Of a stretch of 64,000 nucleotides of DNA, positions 26,317 to 34,726 are shown piece after piece. The stretch is taken from NCBI RefSeq assembly GCF_042652085.1, contig NZ_JBHSJF010000001.1:62001-126000 (forward strand), read 5' to 3'. A program made the position numbers and the translations under genes. Positions within the stretch are counted from its first letter, which is position 1. Each line of letters begins with the position of its first letter. Under the pieces are notes generated by a model. The model had not been told where the DNA came from. It worked only from the letters and a program-made list of their open reading frames with translations, and searched no databases. Source of the DNA: Flaviflagellibacter deserti (lineage in GTDB: Bacteria > Pseudomonadota > Alphaproteobacteria > Rhizobiales > Methylopilaceae).

Positions 26317-27630
26317 ATGAAGGGCCTGATCCAGGCAGCGCGCGACATTCCCGACCGGGAGGTTTTCGGCCGGGTCGTGGCCGTGCGCGGACTGCTGGTC
26401 GAGGTGGCCGGACCGCTCGGCATGATGGCGGTCGGCGGGCGGATCGGCATCGAGGTCGCCGAGGGGAGGGAAGTCCCCTGCGAGGTGGTGGGCTTCGCCG
26501 GCGACCGGGCACTGCTGATGCCGTTCGCAACGCTCGACGGCGTCCGGCGCGGCTGCCGGGCGCTGGTCGGCAGCGACCATGCCGGGGTCAAGCCGAGCCC
26601 GAAATGGCTCGGCCGCGTGGTCGACGCGCTCGGCCGTCCCATTGATGGAAAAGGTCCGCTGCCAGACGGCCCGCTTCTTTACCCTTTCAGAGAATCGCCA
26701 CCGTCCGCACATAAACGTAAACGCGTCGGCCAGCCGCTCGACCTCGGCGTGCGGGCGCTCAATACGTTCCTGACGACGTGCCGCGGCCAGCGCATGGGCA
26801 TCTTCGCGGGTTCCGGCGTCGGCAAGTCGGTGCTTCTGTCGATGCTGGCGAAATATACGAAGGCCGACGCGGCGGTGATTGGCCTCGTCGGCGAGCGCGG
26901 CCGCGAAGTGCAGGAATTCCTGCAGGACGATCTCGGCGAGGAGGGCCTGAAGCGCTCGATCGTCGTGGTCGCAACATCCGATGAGCCGGCTTTGATGCGC
27001 CGCCAGGCGGCCTATCTGACGCTGTCGCTCGCCGAATATTTCCGCGACGAGGGCAAGGACGTCCTCTGCATGATCGATTCGATCACCCGTTTCGCCATGG
27101 CGCAGCGCGAGGTCGGCCTGTCGGCGGGCGAGCCACCGACCGCCAAGGGCTATACGCCGACCGTTTTCTCGGAGCTGCCGAAGCTCTTGGAGCGCGCGGG
27201 CCCGGGCGAGAACGAGGGCACGATCACCGGCCTCTTCACAGTGCTGGTCGACGGCGACGACCACAACGAGCCGGTCGCCGACGCGGTGCGCGGCATTCTC
27301 GACGGCCATATCGTGATGGAGCGCTCGATCGCCGAGCGCGGCCGCTATCCAGCGATAAACGTGCTGAAATCGGTATCGCGAACCATGCCGCGCTCCGCCG
27401 ACCCGAATTATCTGCCCTTCGTGAAGAAGGCGCGGGCGAGCATGGCGACCTATTCGGACATGGAGGAACTGATCCGGCTCGGCGCTTACAGGGCCGGATC
27501 GAGCCCGGAAGTCGACGAAGCGATCGCGCTGAACGGGCCGCTCGAAGCTTTTCTTTCGCAAGGTAAGGAAGAAGCAACGAGCTTGAGCGAAGCTTATGAA
27601 AGGCTGGCTCAAATTTTAGGGCGTTCGTGA
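26317..27630 (+). CDS. fliI: Flagellar export ATPase FliI
   Basis: FliI is the ATPase of the flagellar type III export apparatus at the inner membrane. The 437-residue protein has the Walker A motif IFAGSGVGKSVLL, Walker B VLCMIDSITRFAMAQREVGL, and the GERGREVQEF segment shared with the F1 beta subunit. It is the first gene of a fliI-fliJ pair, 35 bp apart. The start ATG at 26317 lies about 40 bp after a possible weak CtrA motif. Confidence 0.95.
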   Translation: MKGLIQAARDIPDREVFGRVVAVRGLLVEVAGPLGMMAVGGRIGIEVAEGREVPCEVVGFAGDRALLMPFATLDGVRRGCRALVGSDHAGVKPSPKWLGRVVDALGRPIDGKGPLPDGPLLYPFRESPPSAHKRKRVGQPLDLGVRALNTFLTTCRGQRMGIFAGSGVGKSVLLSMLAKYTKADAAVIGLVGERGREVQEFLQDDLGEEGLKRSIVVVATSDEPALMRRQAAYLTLSLAEYFRDEGKDVLCMIDSITRFAMAQREVGLSAGEPPTAKGYTPTVFSELPKLLERAGPGENEGTITGLFTVLVDGDDHNEPVADAVRGILDGHIVMERSIAERGRYPAINVLKSVSRTMPRSADPNYLPFVKKARASMATYSDMEELIRLGAYRAGSSPEVDEAIALNGPLEAFLSQGKEEATSLSEAYERLAQILGRS

Positions 27631-27665
27631 ACCGAATGCTAACCGGCCTGTGTGAAGAGTAGGCC

Positions 27666-28082
27666 ATGAAATCGCGTGACACACTGATCCGTCTGAAGCG
27701 CTTCCAGGTCGACGAAAAGCGTCGGCAGGTAACGCAGATCGAAACGATGATCGCCGAGTTCCAGCGCATGGCTTCGGAGCTCGACCGCGAGATCGTCGCC
27801 GAACAGACCCGGGCGGGGATCAACGATCCCACGCATTTCGCCTATCCGACCTATGCCCGCGCCGCCACGCAGCGCCGCGACAACCTTCTCGAATCCGCCG
27901 AGAACATGAAGGGCCAGCTTGCCGACGCGCAGGCCGAACTGGCGGAAGCTTTCGAAGAATTGAAGAAGGTCGAATTGCTCGACGAGCGCGACCAGGCCCG
28001 CGAGCGCAACGCCGAAAACGTCCGCGACCAGCAGGCGATGGACGATATCGGCATCCAGGGACACTCCCGCCGCGCGAGCTGA
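27666..28082 (+). CDS. fliJ: Flagellar export chaperone FliJ
   Basis: This is a 138-residue, almost wholly helical protein with a long two-strand coiled-coil pattern (for example ENMKGQLADAQAELAEAFEE). It follows fliI by 35 bp. FliJ binds the FliI ring and helps couple the proton gradient to export. Identity rests on size, coiled coil and position, because FliJ sequences vary widely. Confidence 0.85.
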   Translation: MKSRDTLIRLKRFQVDEKRRQVTQIETMIAEFQRMASELDREIVAEQTRAGINDPTHFAYPTYARAATQRRDNLLESAENMKGQLADAQAELAEAFEELKKVELLDERDQARERNAENVRDQQAMDDIGIQGHSRRAS

Positions 28083-28089
28083 ATTTTTG

Positions 28090-28222
28090 CCCCTCTCCTG
28101 CGAAGCGGGAGAGGTCGAGTCGCCGAGGGCGATCCGGGTGAGGGTGGGCAATCGGCGCTGCGCATCGCCGCCTCCCGTCACCTCGCTCAAAGCCCGGCGT
28201 CCTTTCCGGAACGGGAGAGGGG
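28090..28222. repeat. Intergenic palindromic repeat element (REP-like)
   Basis: This is a 133-bp element between fliJ and a small gene. It begins CCCCTCTCC and ends with the exact complement GGAGAGGGG. An internal hairpin (CCTCTCC with GGGAGAGG) follows the left end, and GGGTGAGGGTGGGCAA lies inside. Elements of this look are scattered in many Rhizobiales genomes. A related short stem occurs at 31770-31792. It may also end transcription after fliJ. Confidence 0.55.
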
Positions 28223-28284
28223 AAACCACATCCCTGTCACATAAATCGGCGATTCTTCCGTTCGACGCAGCGGAGGACTCGAAG

Positions 28285-28473
28285 ATGCGCGAGCAGATCC
28301 TCATCAAGCGGAGCAAGGCCGGCTGGCAGGTTCTGCGGAACGGCAAGGTGGAGGCGGACTACTCCTCCAAGGAGGACGCGATGCGGGCCGCGCTGCGATG
28401 CGCGCTCGACGCCACGCGCTCCGGCGCGCATGTGACCACGACGGTGGTGGAGCCGGCTCTACTGGCGGCCTGA
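28285..28473 (+). CDS. Small conserved-looking cytosolic protein, DUF2188-like
   Basis: This is a 62-residue product starting MREQILIKRSKAGWQVLRNG, with a GGAGG ten bases upstream. The pattern of a short beta strand, Gly-Trp-x-Val, a second strand and an Ala-rich helix (KEDAMRAALRCALDA) recalls small DUF2188-type proteins. The coding frame is open further upstream, but that part is repeat DNA. No functional clue comes from the context. Confidence 0.55.
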   Translation: MREQILIKRSKAGWQVLRNGKVEADYSSKEDAMRAALRCALDATRSGAHVTTTVVEPALLAA

Positions 28474-28514
28474 TTCATCGCCGCTGATGGAAGGCGAGGC
28501 GCCCGCCTTTTTGC

Positions 28515-28715
28515 CTATTTCAGGACCTCGATCGTCCGAAGTTCATCAGAAAGAGCGCGAACGGCTCTTTCTGCCTCGCCGGACAGTTCCTCGAGGCCGC
28601 AGCCGAACGGCACTTCAAGTCCAAGCGACTGGTTCGGATCGTTCTCCCAAACCAGCCGGACGAACGATTTCTTGACCAAAAGGTCATGCGTCAACGCGGT
28701 GATCTTGATCGACAT
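28515..28715 (-). CDS. Small hypothetical protein
   Basis: This is a 66-residue product starting MSIKITALTHDLLVKKSFVR. It is soluble and acidic at the end (ERAVRALSDELRTIEVLK), with no motif I recognise. The start at 28715 is chosen because the upstream extension is Arg-rich and not protein-like. It converges with the 62-residue gene to its left. Confidence 0.45.
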   Translation of the reverse strand: MSIKITALTHDLLVKKSFVRLVWENDPNQSLGLEVPFGCGLEELSGEAERAVRALSDELRTIEVLK

Positions 28716-28836
28716 GGCGTCCCCCGTTTCGCACGGACCATACAGGAGCAGCCGAAGCGTCGCACGCGCGGGTGGGCGAGAGGCGGACGTTCGCTTGTCG
28801 CGAGCCCTCATCAGTCCTGCGCTGCAGAATCGGCCG

Positions 28837-29691
28837 TCAGAGAGTCGGCAGCACTGTTCGGATATGAGCCTCGAAGGCCCGTGTTATCGGTGAGGCGCGT
28901 CTTTCGTCCATTCGAAGGATCAGCCCGATCTTCGGCAGATCAGGCAGTCCAGCAGTCTTCGAAAGGATACAGAGATCAACCGGCACGGCAGCCTTGGTCA
29001 GCACGGCGATGGCCTGTCCGGATCGAACCACCGCAAGAAGCCCGGACAGGCTACCGCTCGAATAGGCGATCTGATAGCCGCGCTTGGCCTGATCGAGCGC
29101 GGTTACGGCAGCGCGATGATCGAGCGTATCCGGATCGCCGAGTGCCAATCGGAGAGGATCGGGCCAATCCCCGCCGTCGTTCTTCGGCCCCACCCAGACG
29201 AGGTCTTCCCGGCGCAGCACCGGGCGCGGGGTATCGAGCGAAACCGAAGTCAGCGCGAGATCGAGGACGTTGCGATCCAACTGACCGACCAAGCGAGGCG
29301 TCGATGCGCAGACGACCTCTATCATCACCTGCGGATGCAGTTGCGCGAAGCTGCGCAGCAGTGCCGGCAGGAACGCATCGGCATAGTCGTCGGGACAGCC
29401 GAAGCGCAGCGTGCCGCTGAGGTTTCGGCCTGAGAGTTCCGCCAAGGCATCATCGTGGGAGCGCAGGATGCGCCGCGCATGAGTCAAAAGGCGCTCGCCG
29501 TGAACCGTCATGAAGACGCCGCGTCCCGTTCGATTGAGAAGCGGTTGGCCGACGACGTCTTCGAGGCGTTTCATCTGCATGCTGACCGCAGCCTGGCTAC
29601 GGCCGATCCGCTCCGCCGCGCGGCTGAGCGCTCCCGTCTCGGCGACGATCGAGAAGCAACGGAGGAGGTCGATGTCGAGATAGGAAGCCAT
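28837..29691 (-). CDS. dgdR: LysR regulator DgdR
   Basis: This is a 284-residue LysR-type regulator with an N-terminal winged HTH (IVAETGALSRAAERIGRSQAAVSMQMKRLE) and a periplasmic-binding-like effector domain. It is divergent from the dialkylglycine decarboxylase gene across 95 bp, the same arrangement as dgdR/dgdA in Burkholderia cepacia, where DgdR represses dgdA until a dialkylglycine is present. A T-N11-A type inverted repeat stands in the intergenic region. The gene name rests on this synteny. Confidence 0.8.
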   Translation of the reverse strand: MASYLDIDLLRCFSIVAETGALSRAAERIGRSQAAVSMQMKRLEDVVGQPLLNRTGRGVFMTVHGERLLTHARRILRSHDDALAELSGRNLSGTLRFGCPDDYADAFLPALLRSFAQLHPQVMIEVVCASTPRLVGQLDRNVLDLALTSVSLDTPRPVLRREDLVWVGPKNDGGDWPDPLRLALGDPDTLDHRAAVTALDQAKRGYQIAYSSGSLSGLLAVVRSGQAIAVLTKAAVPVDLCILSKTAGLPDLPKIGLILRMDERRASPITRAFEAHIRTVLPTL

Positions 29692-29704
29692 AACTTTTTC
29701 TGAA

Positions 29705-29727
29705 AGCTTAGTTCAGTTCTATAAGCT
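29705..29727. promoter_or_regulatory. LysR-type operator between dgdR and dgdA
   Basis: AGCTTA-N11-TAAGCT is a perfect inverted repeat with the T-N11-A core of LysR boxes. It lies 14 bp before the dgdR start and 60 bp before dgdA. Confidence 0.6.
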
Positions 29728-29786
29728 ACCATGATGACGGCGGCTTCTCTACGCTCTCGGAGATTTCTGATGGAGCGGGGGCAGTC

Positions 29787-31088
29787 ATGAGCAAAAATGC
29801 CGATCCGGACTTTTGGGCCAGAGCTCGCAAGCATCTCGTCCGGTATGGCGGCGTATTCGAGCCGCTGATCATCGAACGCGCGCAGGGCAGCTTCGTCTAT
29901 GACGCTGACGGTCGGGCGATCCTCGACTTCACCTCCGGCCAGATGAGTGCGATCCTGGGACACGGCAATCCCGAGATTTCCGAGGTGGTGGCACACCATG
30001 TCGGGAACCTGGATCATCTGTTCAGCGGCATGCTGAGCCGGCCTGTGGTTGACCTTGCATCGGAACTGGCCCGCCTCGCGCCAGCGGGTCTCGAACGCTC
30101 CATGCTGCTCACGACGGGCGGCGAGGCGAACGAGGCGGCATTGCGCATGGCCAAGCTTGCGACCGGCGGCTGGGAGGTCGTGAGCTTCGCCCAGTCATGG
30201 CACGGCATGACTGCCGCTGCCGCGTCGGCGACATACAGCGCCGGCCGCAAGGGCTACGGCCCTCCCACCGTCGGTTCCTTTGCGATTCCGGTCCCCAATG
30301 CCTATCGGCCGGCTTTCGAGCGAAACGGCACGGCCGACTGGCAGGCCGAGCTCGACTACGCTTTCGCTCTGGTGGACCAGCAGTCGACGGGTAATCTTGC
30401 CGCCTTCCTCGCCGAACCGATCCTCAGTTCTGGCGGCATCATCGAGTTGCCGCCTGGTTACCTTGCCGCGCTGAAGCGGAAATGCGAGGAGCGGGGAATG
30501 CTTCTCATCCTCGATGAGGCGCAGACCGGCGTCGGTCGCACGGGTCTCATGTTTGCCTGCGAGCGGGATGGTGTCTCACCTGACATCCTCACTTTGTCCA
30601 AGACCCTCGGCGCAGGTCTTCCTCTTTCGGCCGTCGTCACGACGGCGGACATCGAAGAGCGCTGCCATGAGCGCAAGTTCCTGTTCTATACGACCCACGT
30701 CTCGGACCCGCTCCCAGCGGCGGTCGGTCTGAAAGTTCTCGAAATCGTCCAGCGCGATGGTCTCGTTGCCCGAGCCGTGGAGGCCGGGAATATGCTGCGC
30801 GGCCGGTTGGAGGCGCTGCAACAGCGGTTCGACTGCATCGGCGACGTGCGTGGCCGAGGCCTGCTCCTCGGGATGGAGATCGTGGCCGACCGCTGGAGCA
30901 AGCAACCCGCCCCTGAGCTTGGGGACAGGATCACGCGGCGTTGCATGGAACTCGGCCTCAGCATGAACATCGTGCAACTCCCCGGGATGGGGGGCGTGTT
31001 TCGCATCGCTCCGCCACTGACCGTCTCCGACGATGAAATCGATCTGGGGGTGGATATCCTCGAACGTGCGATTGCAGAGTGCGTCTGA
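29787..31088 (+). CDS. dgdA: 2,2-dialkylglycine decarboxylase
   Basis: This PLP enzyme decarboxylates 2,2-dialkylglycines such as 2-aminoisobutyrate and transfers the amino group to pyruvate. The 433-residue protein is strikingly like the Burkholderia cepacia enzyme: HLVRYGGVFEPLIIERA, FAQSWHGMTAAAASATYSAG, ILDEAQTGVGRTG. The PLP lysine is Lys272 in TLSKTLGAGLPLSA, the same number as in the known enzyme. The end GMGGVFRIAPPLTVSDDEID carries the substrate-binding Arg. A GGAG-rich ribosome site precedes the ATG. The divergent LysR gene is the likely regulator. Confidence 0.93.
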   Translation: MSKNADPDFWARARKHLVRYGGVFEPLIIERAQGSFVYDADGRAILDFTSGQMSAILGHGNPEISEVVAHHVGNLDHLFSGMLSRPVVDLASELARLAPAGLERSMLLTTGGEANEAALRMAKLATGGWEVVSFAQSWHGMTAAAASATYSAGRKGYGPPTVGSFAIPVPNAYRPAFERNGTADWQAELDYAFALVDQQSTGNLAAFLAEPILSSGGIIELPPGYLAALKRKCEERGMLLILDEAQTGVGRTGLMFACERDGVSPDILTLSKTLGAGLPLSAVVTTADIEERCHERKFLFYTTHVSDPLPAAVGLKVLEIVQRDGLVARAVEAGNMLRGRLEALQQRFDCIGDVRGRGLLLGMEIVADRWSKQPAPELGDRITRRCMELGLSMNIVQLPGMGGVFRIAPPLTVSDDEIDLGVDILERAIAECV

Positions 31089-31123
31089 CCGCGCCGGTGC
31101 GCCGTGCGGAGGCTGCAGCTCGC

Positions 31124-31169
31124 GGAATATGATTATATTCCTTGACATTGATCCGGCCAACGGTATATT
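31124..31169 (+). promoter_or_regulatory. Palindromic operator abutting a near-consensus sigma-70 promoter
   Basis: GGAATAT-GATT-ATATTCC (31124-31141) is a perfect inverted repeat. It is followed directly by the -35 box TTGACA (31142-31147), a 16-bp spacer and the -10 box TATATT (31164-31169). Transcription would start about 7 bp later, at or next to the ATG at 31176, giving a leaderless message. Confidence 0.7.
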
Positions 31170-31175
31170 GGCGGC

Positions 31176-31763
31176 ATGCCTCGTCCACGCTCCGTCGTCA
31201 TCTGCCCAAAACGGTTCAAACGAGCGAAGCGTCTCTACGAGTGCGGTGCGTCCCAGCATGACGTGGCCTCGATGCTCGGCGTCTCGCAAAGCCTCGTGCA
31301 GCGGCGGATCGTAGAATGGGGCTGGACCCGGAACGAGGAATTGCCGCCGCTCGAAGTGGCGCGGCCGCTATCTCCGCCTGTGCCGAAGTTCCGGTTTGTC
31401 GACGATGAGACGGACGAGGAGCCGTTGACGGAGATGACGCCGGTTCCGGCCGGTGATCTGACCGGCCGTCTGCGGAGACTTGTCGAGCGGGAGATCGCGA
31501 GGCTTGAAGCGCGGCCGAGCTCTCCGGACGTGACGCGGGCGCTTGCGTCGCTGGCTCGGATCATCGTGCAACTCAAGGGGGACGGGCCTGAGCCGACGGA
31601 CCGCACGACGAGCGAGGCTGAACCATTCGATGACCGCGACATACACCAGTTTCGGATCGACCTGGCCCGTAAGCTCGACGGGGTGCGGCTTTATTGGGAA
31701 GACAAGAAGTACAAGGAGCTGGCGGACAATCCGCCGTTTAGTGTCGGGCCGTGGGGTGGGTGA
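31176..31763 (+). CDS. HTH protein of unknown function, probably leaderless
   Basis: This is a 195-residue protein with an N-terminal homeodomain-like HTH (ASQHDVASMLGVSQSLVQRRI, about residues 26-46), preceded by a basic arm. A Pro/Glu-rich linker and a helical C-terminal half follow (VEREIARLEARPSSPDVTRA; RKLDGVRLYWEDKKYKEL). There is no Shine-Dalgarno sequence. The ATG coincides with the predicted transcription start. The HTH with a palindrome at its promoter suggests autoregulation. Resemblance to phage terminase small subunits at the N-terminus is superficial. Confidence 0.7.
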   Translation: MPRPRSVVICPKRFKRAKRLYECGASQHDVASMLGVSQSLVQRRIVEWGWTRNEELPPLEVARPLSPPVPKFRFVDDETDEEPLTEMTPVPAGDLTGRLRRLVEREIARLEARPSSPDVTRALASLARIIVQLKGDGPEPTDRTTSEAEPFDDRDIHQFRIDLARKLDGVRLYWEDKKYKELADNPPFSVGPWGG

Positions 31764-31807
31764 GGTTTTCTCTCTTCCCTTGCGGGAGAGAGTTCTCCTT
31801 CCCTTCA

Positions 31808-32254
31808 TCACCGCCTGATCAACACCACGCCGCCGATCAACAGCGCGACGCCGATCATTTTCGGCAGGTCTACCGGGCGCTGGGTCAGCCCCATGATGCC
31901 GTAATGGTCGAAGGCCACCGAGGCGATCATCTGGCCGGCGATCAGGAGGGCGATGAAGGTCGCGGCGCCGAGCTGCGGGACGAGCAGGATCGCCAGGATG
32001 ATGAAGGCGCCGCCGAAAGCGCCACCGCTCCATGCCCACCAAGGGATGCGGGCGATGGTCGAGGCGGAGGGGATCGGCTCGCGCATCGCGACAACGAGGA
32101 TGGCCATGCAAAGAAGGCCGACGAGATAGCTGACGAAGCCCGACCACGCCGCCGAATCGAGTTCGGTCCTGAGATTGTTGTTCAGGATCTGCTGGAAGAC
32201 GATGCTTCCGCCCGCGGCAGCCGCGAGCAGGCTTGGCAGCAACAGGTTGAGCAT
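31808..32254 (-). CDS. Small DMT superfamily transporter (DUF606/YdcZ)
   Basis: This is a 148-residue membrane protein with five hydrophobic helices and the DUF606 pattern: QQILNNNLRTELDSAAWSGFVSYLVG at the start and AALLIAGQ-like FIALLIAGQMIASVAFDHYG later. It probably works as a dimer; the substrate is unknown. It lies 22 bp downstream of flhA on the same strand and so may be read from the same transcript, though no flagellar role is known. Confidence 0.85.
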   Translation of the reverse strand: MLNLLLPSLLAAAAGGSIVFQQILNNNLRTELDSAAWSGFVSYLVGLLCMAILVVAMREPIPSASTIARIPWWAWSGGAFGGAFIILAILLVPQLGAATFIALLIAGQMIASVAFDHYGIMGLTQRPVDLPKMIGVALLIGGVVLIRR

Positions 32255-32276
32255 CGGGACTGTCCTCGGGTGGGGG

Positions 32277-34400
32277 TCAGATCGCGGCGACCGTCTTCAG
32301 CCGGGCGCGGGGATGGATTTCGGATTGCGACATCACCGCGGTCTGGCTGCGGAAGCGGTCGACGATCGAGCGGACGAAGGGGCGGATCGAGGCCGAGGTC
32401 AGCAGGACCGGGACGTCGCCGGCGCGCGCCGCGTCCTCGAACTTGTTGCGCACGAGATCGATGAAGTCGTGCAGCTTCGATGGAGCCATCGCGAGCTGGC
32501 GATCCTCGCCCTGGCCGACAATGGATTCGGCGAAGGCCTGTTCCCAGACCGGCGACAGGACGATGAGCGGCAGCACGCCGTCCGGCGCCGCGTGCTGGGC
32601 GCAGAGCTGGCGGCCGAGGCGGGAGCGGACATGCTCGGCGACCGAGGCCGGGTTGCGAGTCCAGCCGACGGCCTCGGCGATGCCTTCGAGGATCGTGCCG
32701 AGATCGCGGATCGAGACGCGCTCGGCGAGGAGGAATTGCAGCACGCGCTGGATGCCGGTGATCGAGATCTGGCCGGGGACGATGTCCTCGATGAGCTTGG
32801 CCTGCTCCTTGGGGATCTCCTTCAGGAGCTTCGAGACTTCGCCGTAGGACAGGAGCTCGGCCATGTTGGCCTTGAGGATCTCGGTCAAGTGGGTCGACAT
32901 CACCGTCGGCGCGTCGACGACAGTGTAGCCGCGCACGCTCGCCTCCTCGCGCAGCGCATAATCGACCCAGGTCGCGGGCAGGCCGAAGGTCGGCTCGGTC
33001 GTGTGGTTGCCCGGAAGCTGGATCTGGCCGCCCATCGGGTCCATGCACATGAACTGGTTCGGGAACACCTGGCCCTGGCCGGCCGGGGTCTCCTTGACCT
33101 TGATGACGTAGTTGTTGGCGCCGAGGTGGACGTTGTCGAGCAGGCGCACCGAGGGCATGACGAAGCCCATGTCGGACGCGAACTGCCGGCGCAGCGCCTT
33201 GATCTGCTCGGTGAGCTTGTCCTGCCCGTCCGGGCCGTCGACGAGCGGCAGGAGGCCGTAGCCGAGCTCGATCTTGAGGTCGTCGATCCTGAGTGCTTCG
33301 GAGATCGGCTCCTCGGCCGGGGGCGCAGCCGCAGCGACTTCCTGGGCGCGCGCCTGGACGGCCTCCTGGGCGATCTTGGCGCGGTTCTTCTTGTCGGTGT
33401 TCCAGGCGAGATAGCCGGCGCCGCCGGCAAGCGCCAGGAACGGGATGGCCGGGATGCCGGGGAGAACGGCGAGCACCGCCATGACCGCCGCCGACATGCC
33501 GAGCGCTTTCGGGTAGCCGGAGAGCTGGGTCATCAGCGCCCTGTCGGCCGAACCCGAGACGCCGGCCTTGGAGACGAGGAGACCGGCCGCGGTCGAGACG
33601 ATAAGCGCGGGGATCTGGCTGACGAGGCCGTCGCCGACGGTCAGCAGGGTGTAGGCCATGCCCGCTTCGCCCATCGACATGTCGTGCTGGGCGACGCCGA
33701 TGATGATGCCGGCGACGACGTTGATGATGGTGATGAGCAGGCCCGCGATCGCGTCGCCTCGGACGAATTTCGAGGCACCGTCCATGGCGCCGAAGAACGA
33801 GCTTTCGTCCTCGAGGTCCTTGCGGCGCTTCTTGGCCGTCGCCTCGTCGATCAGGCCGGCCGAGAGGTCGGCATCAACCGCCATCTGCTTGCCGGGCATG
33901 GCGTCGAGGGTGAAGCGCGCCGCGACCTCGGCGATACGGCCGGAACCCTTGGTGATGACGACGAAGTTCACGATGACGAGGATCGTGAAGACGATGATGC
34001 CGATGACGAAATTGCCGCCCATCACGAATGAGCCGAAGGCTTCGATGACGTGACCGGCGGCGTCGGTGCCGTTCTGGCCGTTGGCGAGGATGAGACGGGT
34101 CGAGGCGAGGTTCAGCGCCAGCCGCATCATCGTGGCGACGAGAAGGACGGTCGGGAAGGCGGAGAATTCGAGCGGCGTCTGGATGAACAAAGCCGTCATC
34201 AGGATGAGCACCGAGAAGGTGATCGAGAAGGCCAGGAAGACGTCGAGCAGGACCGGCGGCAGCGGCAGGATGAGGACGACGAGGATCGTCAGTACGCCGA
34301 TGGCGAGGCCGAGATCGCTCTTCTGCAGGAAGACCAGGAGCTCCCTGGGATTGAAGGAGAAGCCCGGTTTGCCGGCGGTTGCGGCGGTCAGGTCGGCCAT
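32277..34400 (-). CDS. flhA: Flagellar export gate protein FlhA
   Basis: FlhA forms the nonameric ring of the flagellar type III export gate. This is a 707-residue protein from the ATG at 34400 (MADLTAATAG). It has eight transmembrane helices in the first 350 residues, with the family segment FSAFPTVLLVATMMRLALNLASTRLILANG, the FHIPEP-type cytosolic loop (MPGKQMAVDADLSAGLIDEATA), and a large C-terminal domain that binds chaperone-filament complexes. An upstream in-frame start adds 31 residues that do not look like FlhA. A compound CtrA plus palindrome promoter lies about 190 bp upstream. Confidence 0.96.
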   Translation of the reverse strand: MADLTAATAGKPGFSFNPRELLVFLQKSDLGLAIGVLTILVVLILPLPPVLLDVFLAFSITFSVLILMTALFIQTPLEFSAFPTVLLVATMMRLALNLASTRLILANGQNGTDAAGHVIEAFGSFVMGGNFVIGIIVFTILVIVNFVVITKGSGRIAEVAARFTLDAMPGKQMAVDADLSAGLIDEATAKKRRKDLEDESSFFGAMDGASKFVRGDAIAGLLITIINVVAGIIIGVAQHDMSMGEAGMAYTLLTVGDGLVSQIPALIVSTAAGLLVSKAGVSGSADRALMTQLSGYPKALGMSAAVMAVLAVLPGIPAIPFLALAGGAGYLAWNTDKKNRAKIAQEAVQARAQEVAAAAPPAEEPISEALRIDDLKIELGYGLLPLVDGPDGQDKLTEQIKALRRQFASDMGFVMPSVRLLDNVHLGANNYVIKVKETPAGQGQVFPNQFMCMDPMGGQIQLPGNHTTEPTFGLPATWVDYALREEASVRGYTVVDAPTVMSTHLTEILKANMAELLSYGEVSKLLKEIPKEQAKLIEDIVPGQISITGIQRVLQFLLAERVSIRDLGTILEGIAEAVGWTRNPASVAEHVRSRLGRQLCAQHAAPDGVLPLIVLSPVWEQAFAESIVGQGEDRQLAMAPSKLHDFIDLVRNKFEDAARAGDVPVLLTSASIRPFVRSIVDRFRSQTAVMSQSEIHPRARLKTVAAI

Positions 34401-34584
34401 TATCTCTCCGTGCGGCACAGGTCTTCTAGGCGTCGGGCCGAAGCGCGGCGTCGGGTTGGGAGCGAGAGCACGGACTTCCAAGCCTGCCTCCACGAAAGGT
34501 CCGCCGGAGAGAGGAGGCGGACAAAACGGGGCACTCGGAACACGACCTCACACAACACGAGCCGGATCGCTCCGGCAGTCACTG

Positions 34585-34622
34585 GGCAGAATTTGCCGGG
34601 TACGTGGTTAACGTCTGGTTAC
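34585..34622 (-). promoter_or_regulatory. flhA compound promoter: GGCA-N5-TGCC palindrome plus CtrA-like box
   Basis: GGCA-GAATT-TGCC (34585-34597) lies 10 bp from TTAA-CGTCTGG-TTAC (34608-34622), a one-mismatch CtrA box. The flhA start is at 34400, so the CtrA box is the more upstream element. The same pair, with 9 bp between, precedes fliF. The palindrome is a candidate FlbD binding site; that identification is inference. Confidence 0.55.
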
Positions 34623-34726
34623 GATTTGGGCGAAGAGGCGATAGGGCCGATTTTCCGTGATCCATGTCACGAGGCGTTAAGTCCCAACGGGTAAGGAGGC
34701 ACGGGGTTTAAACGGGCTGAAGTTTC

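Noticed and set aside
31176..31763. Phage terminase small subunit
   Set aside because: Only the HTH resembles it; no large subunit, portal or other phage gene is near.
32175..34031. 618-codon open frame on the plus strand
   Set aside because: It is antisense to flhA and overlaps the DMT gene; no motif or ribosome site supports it.
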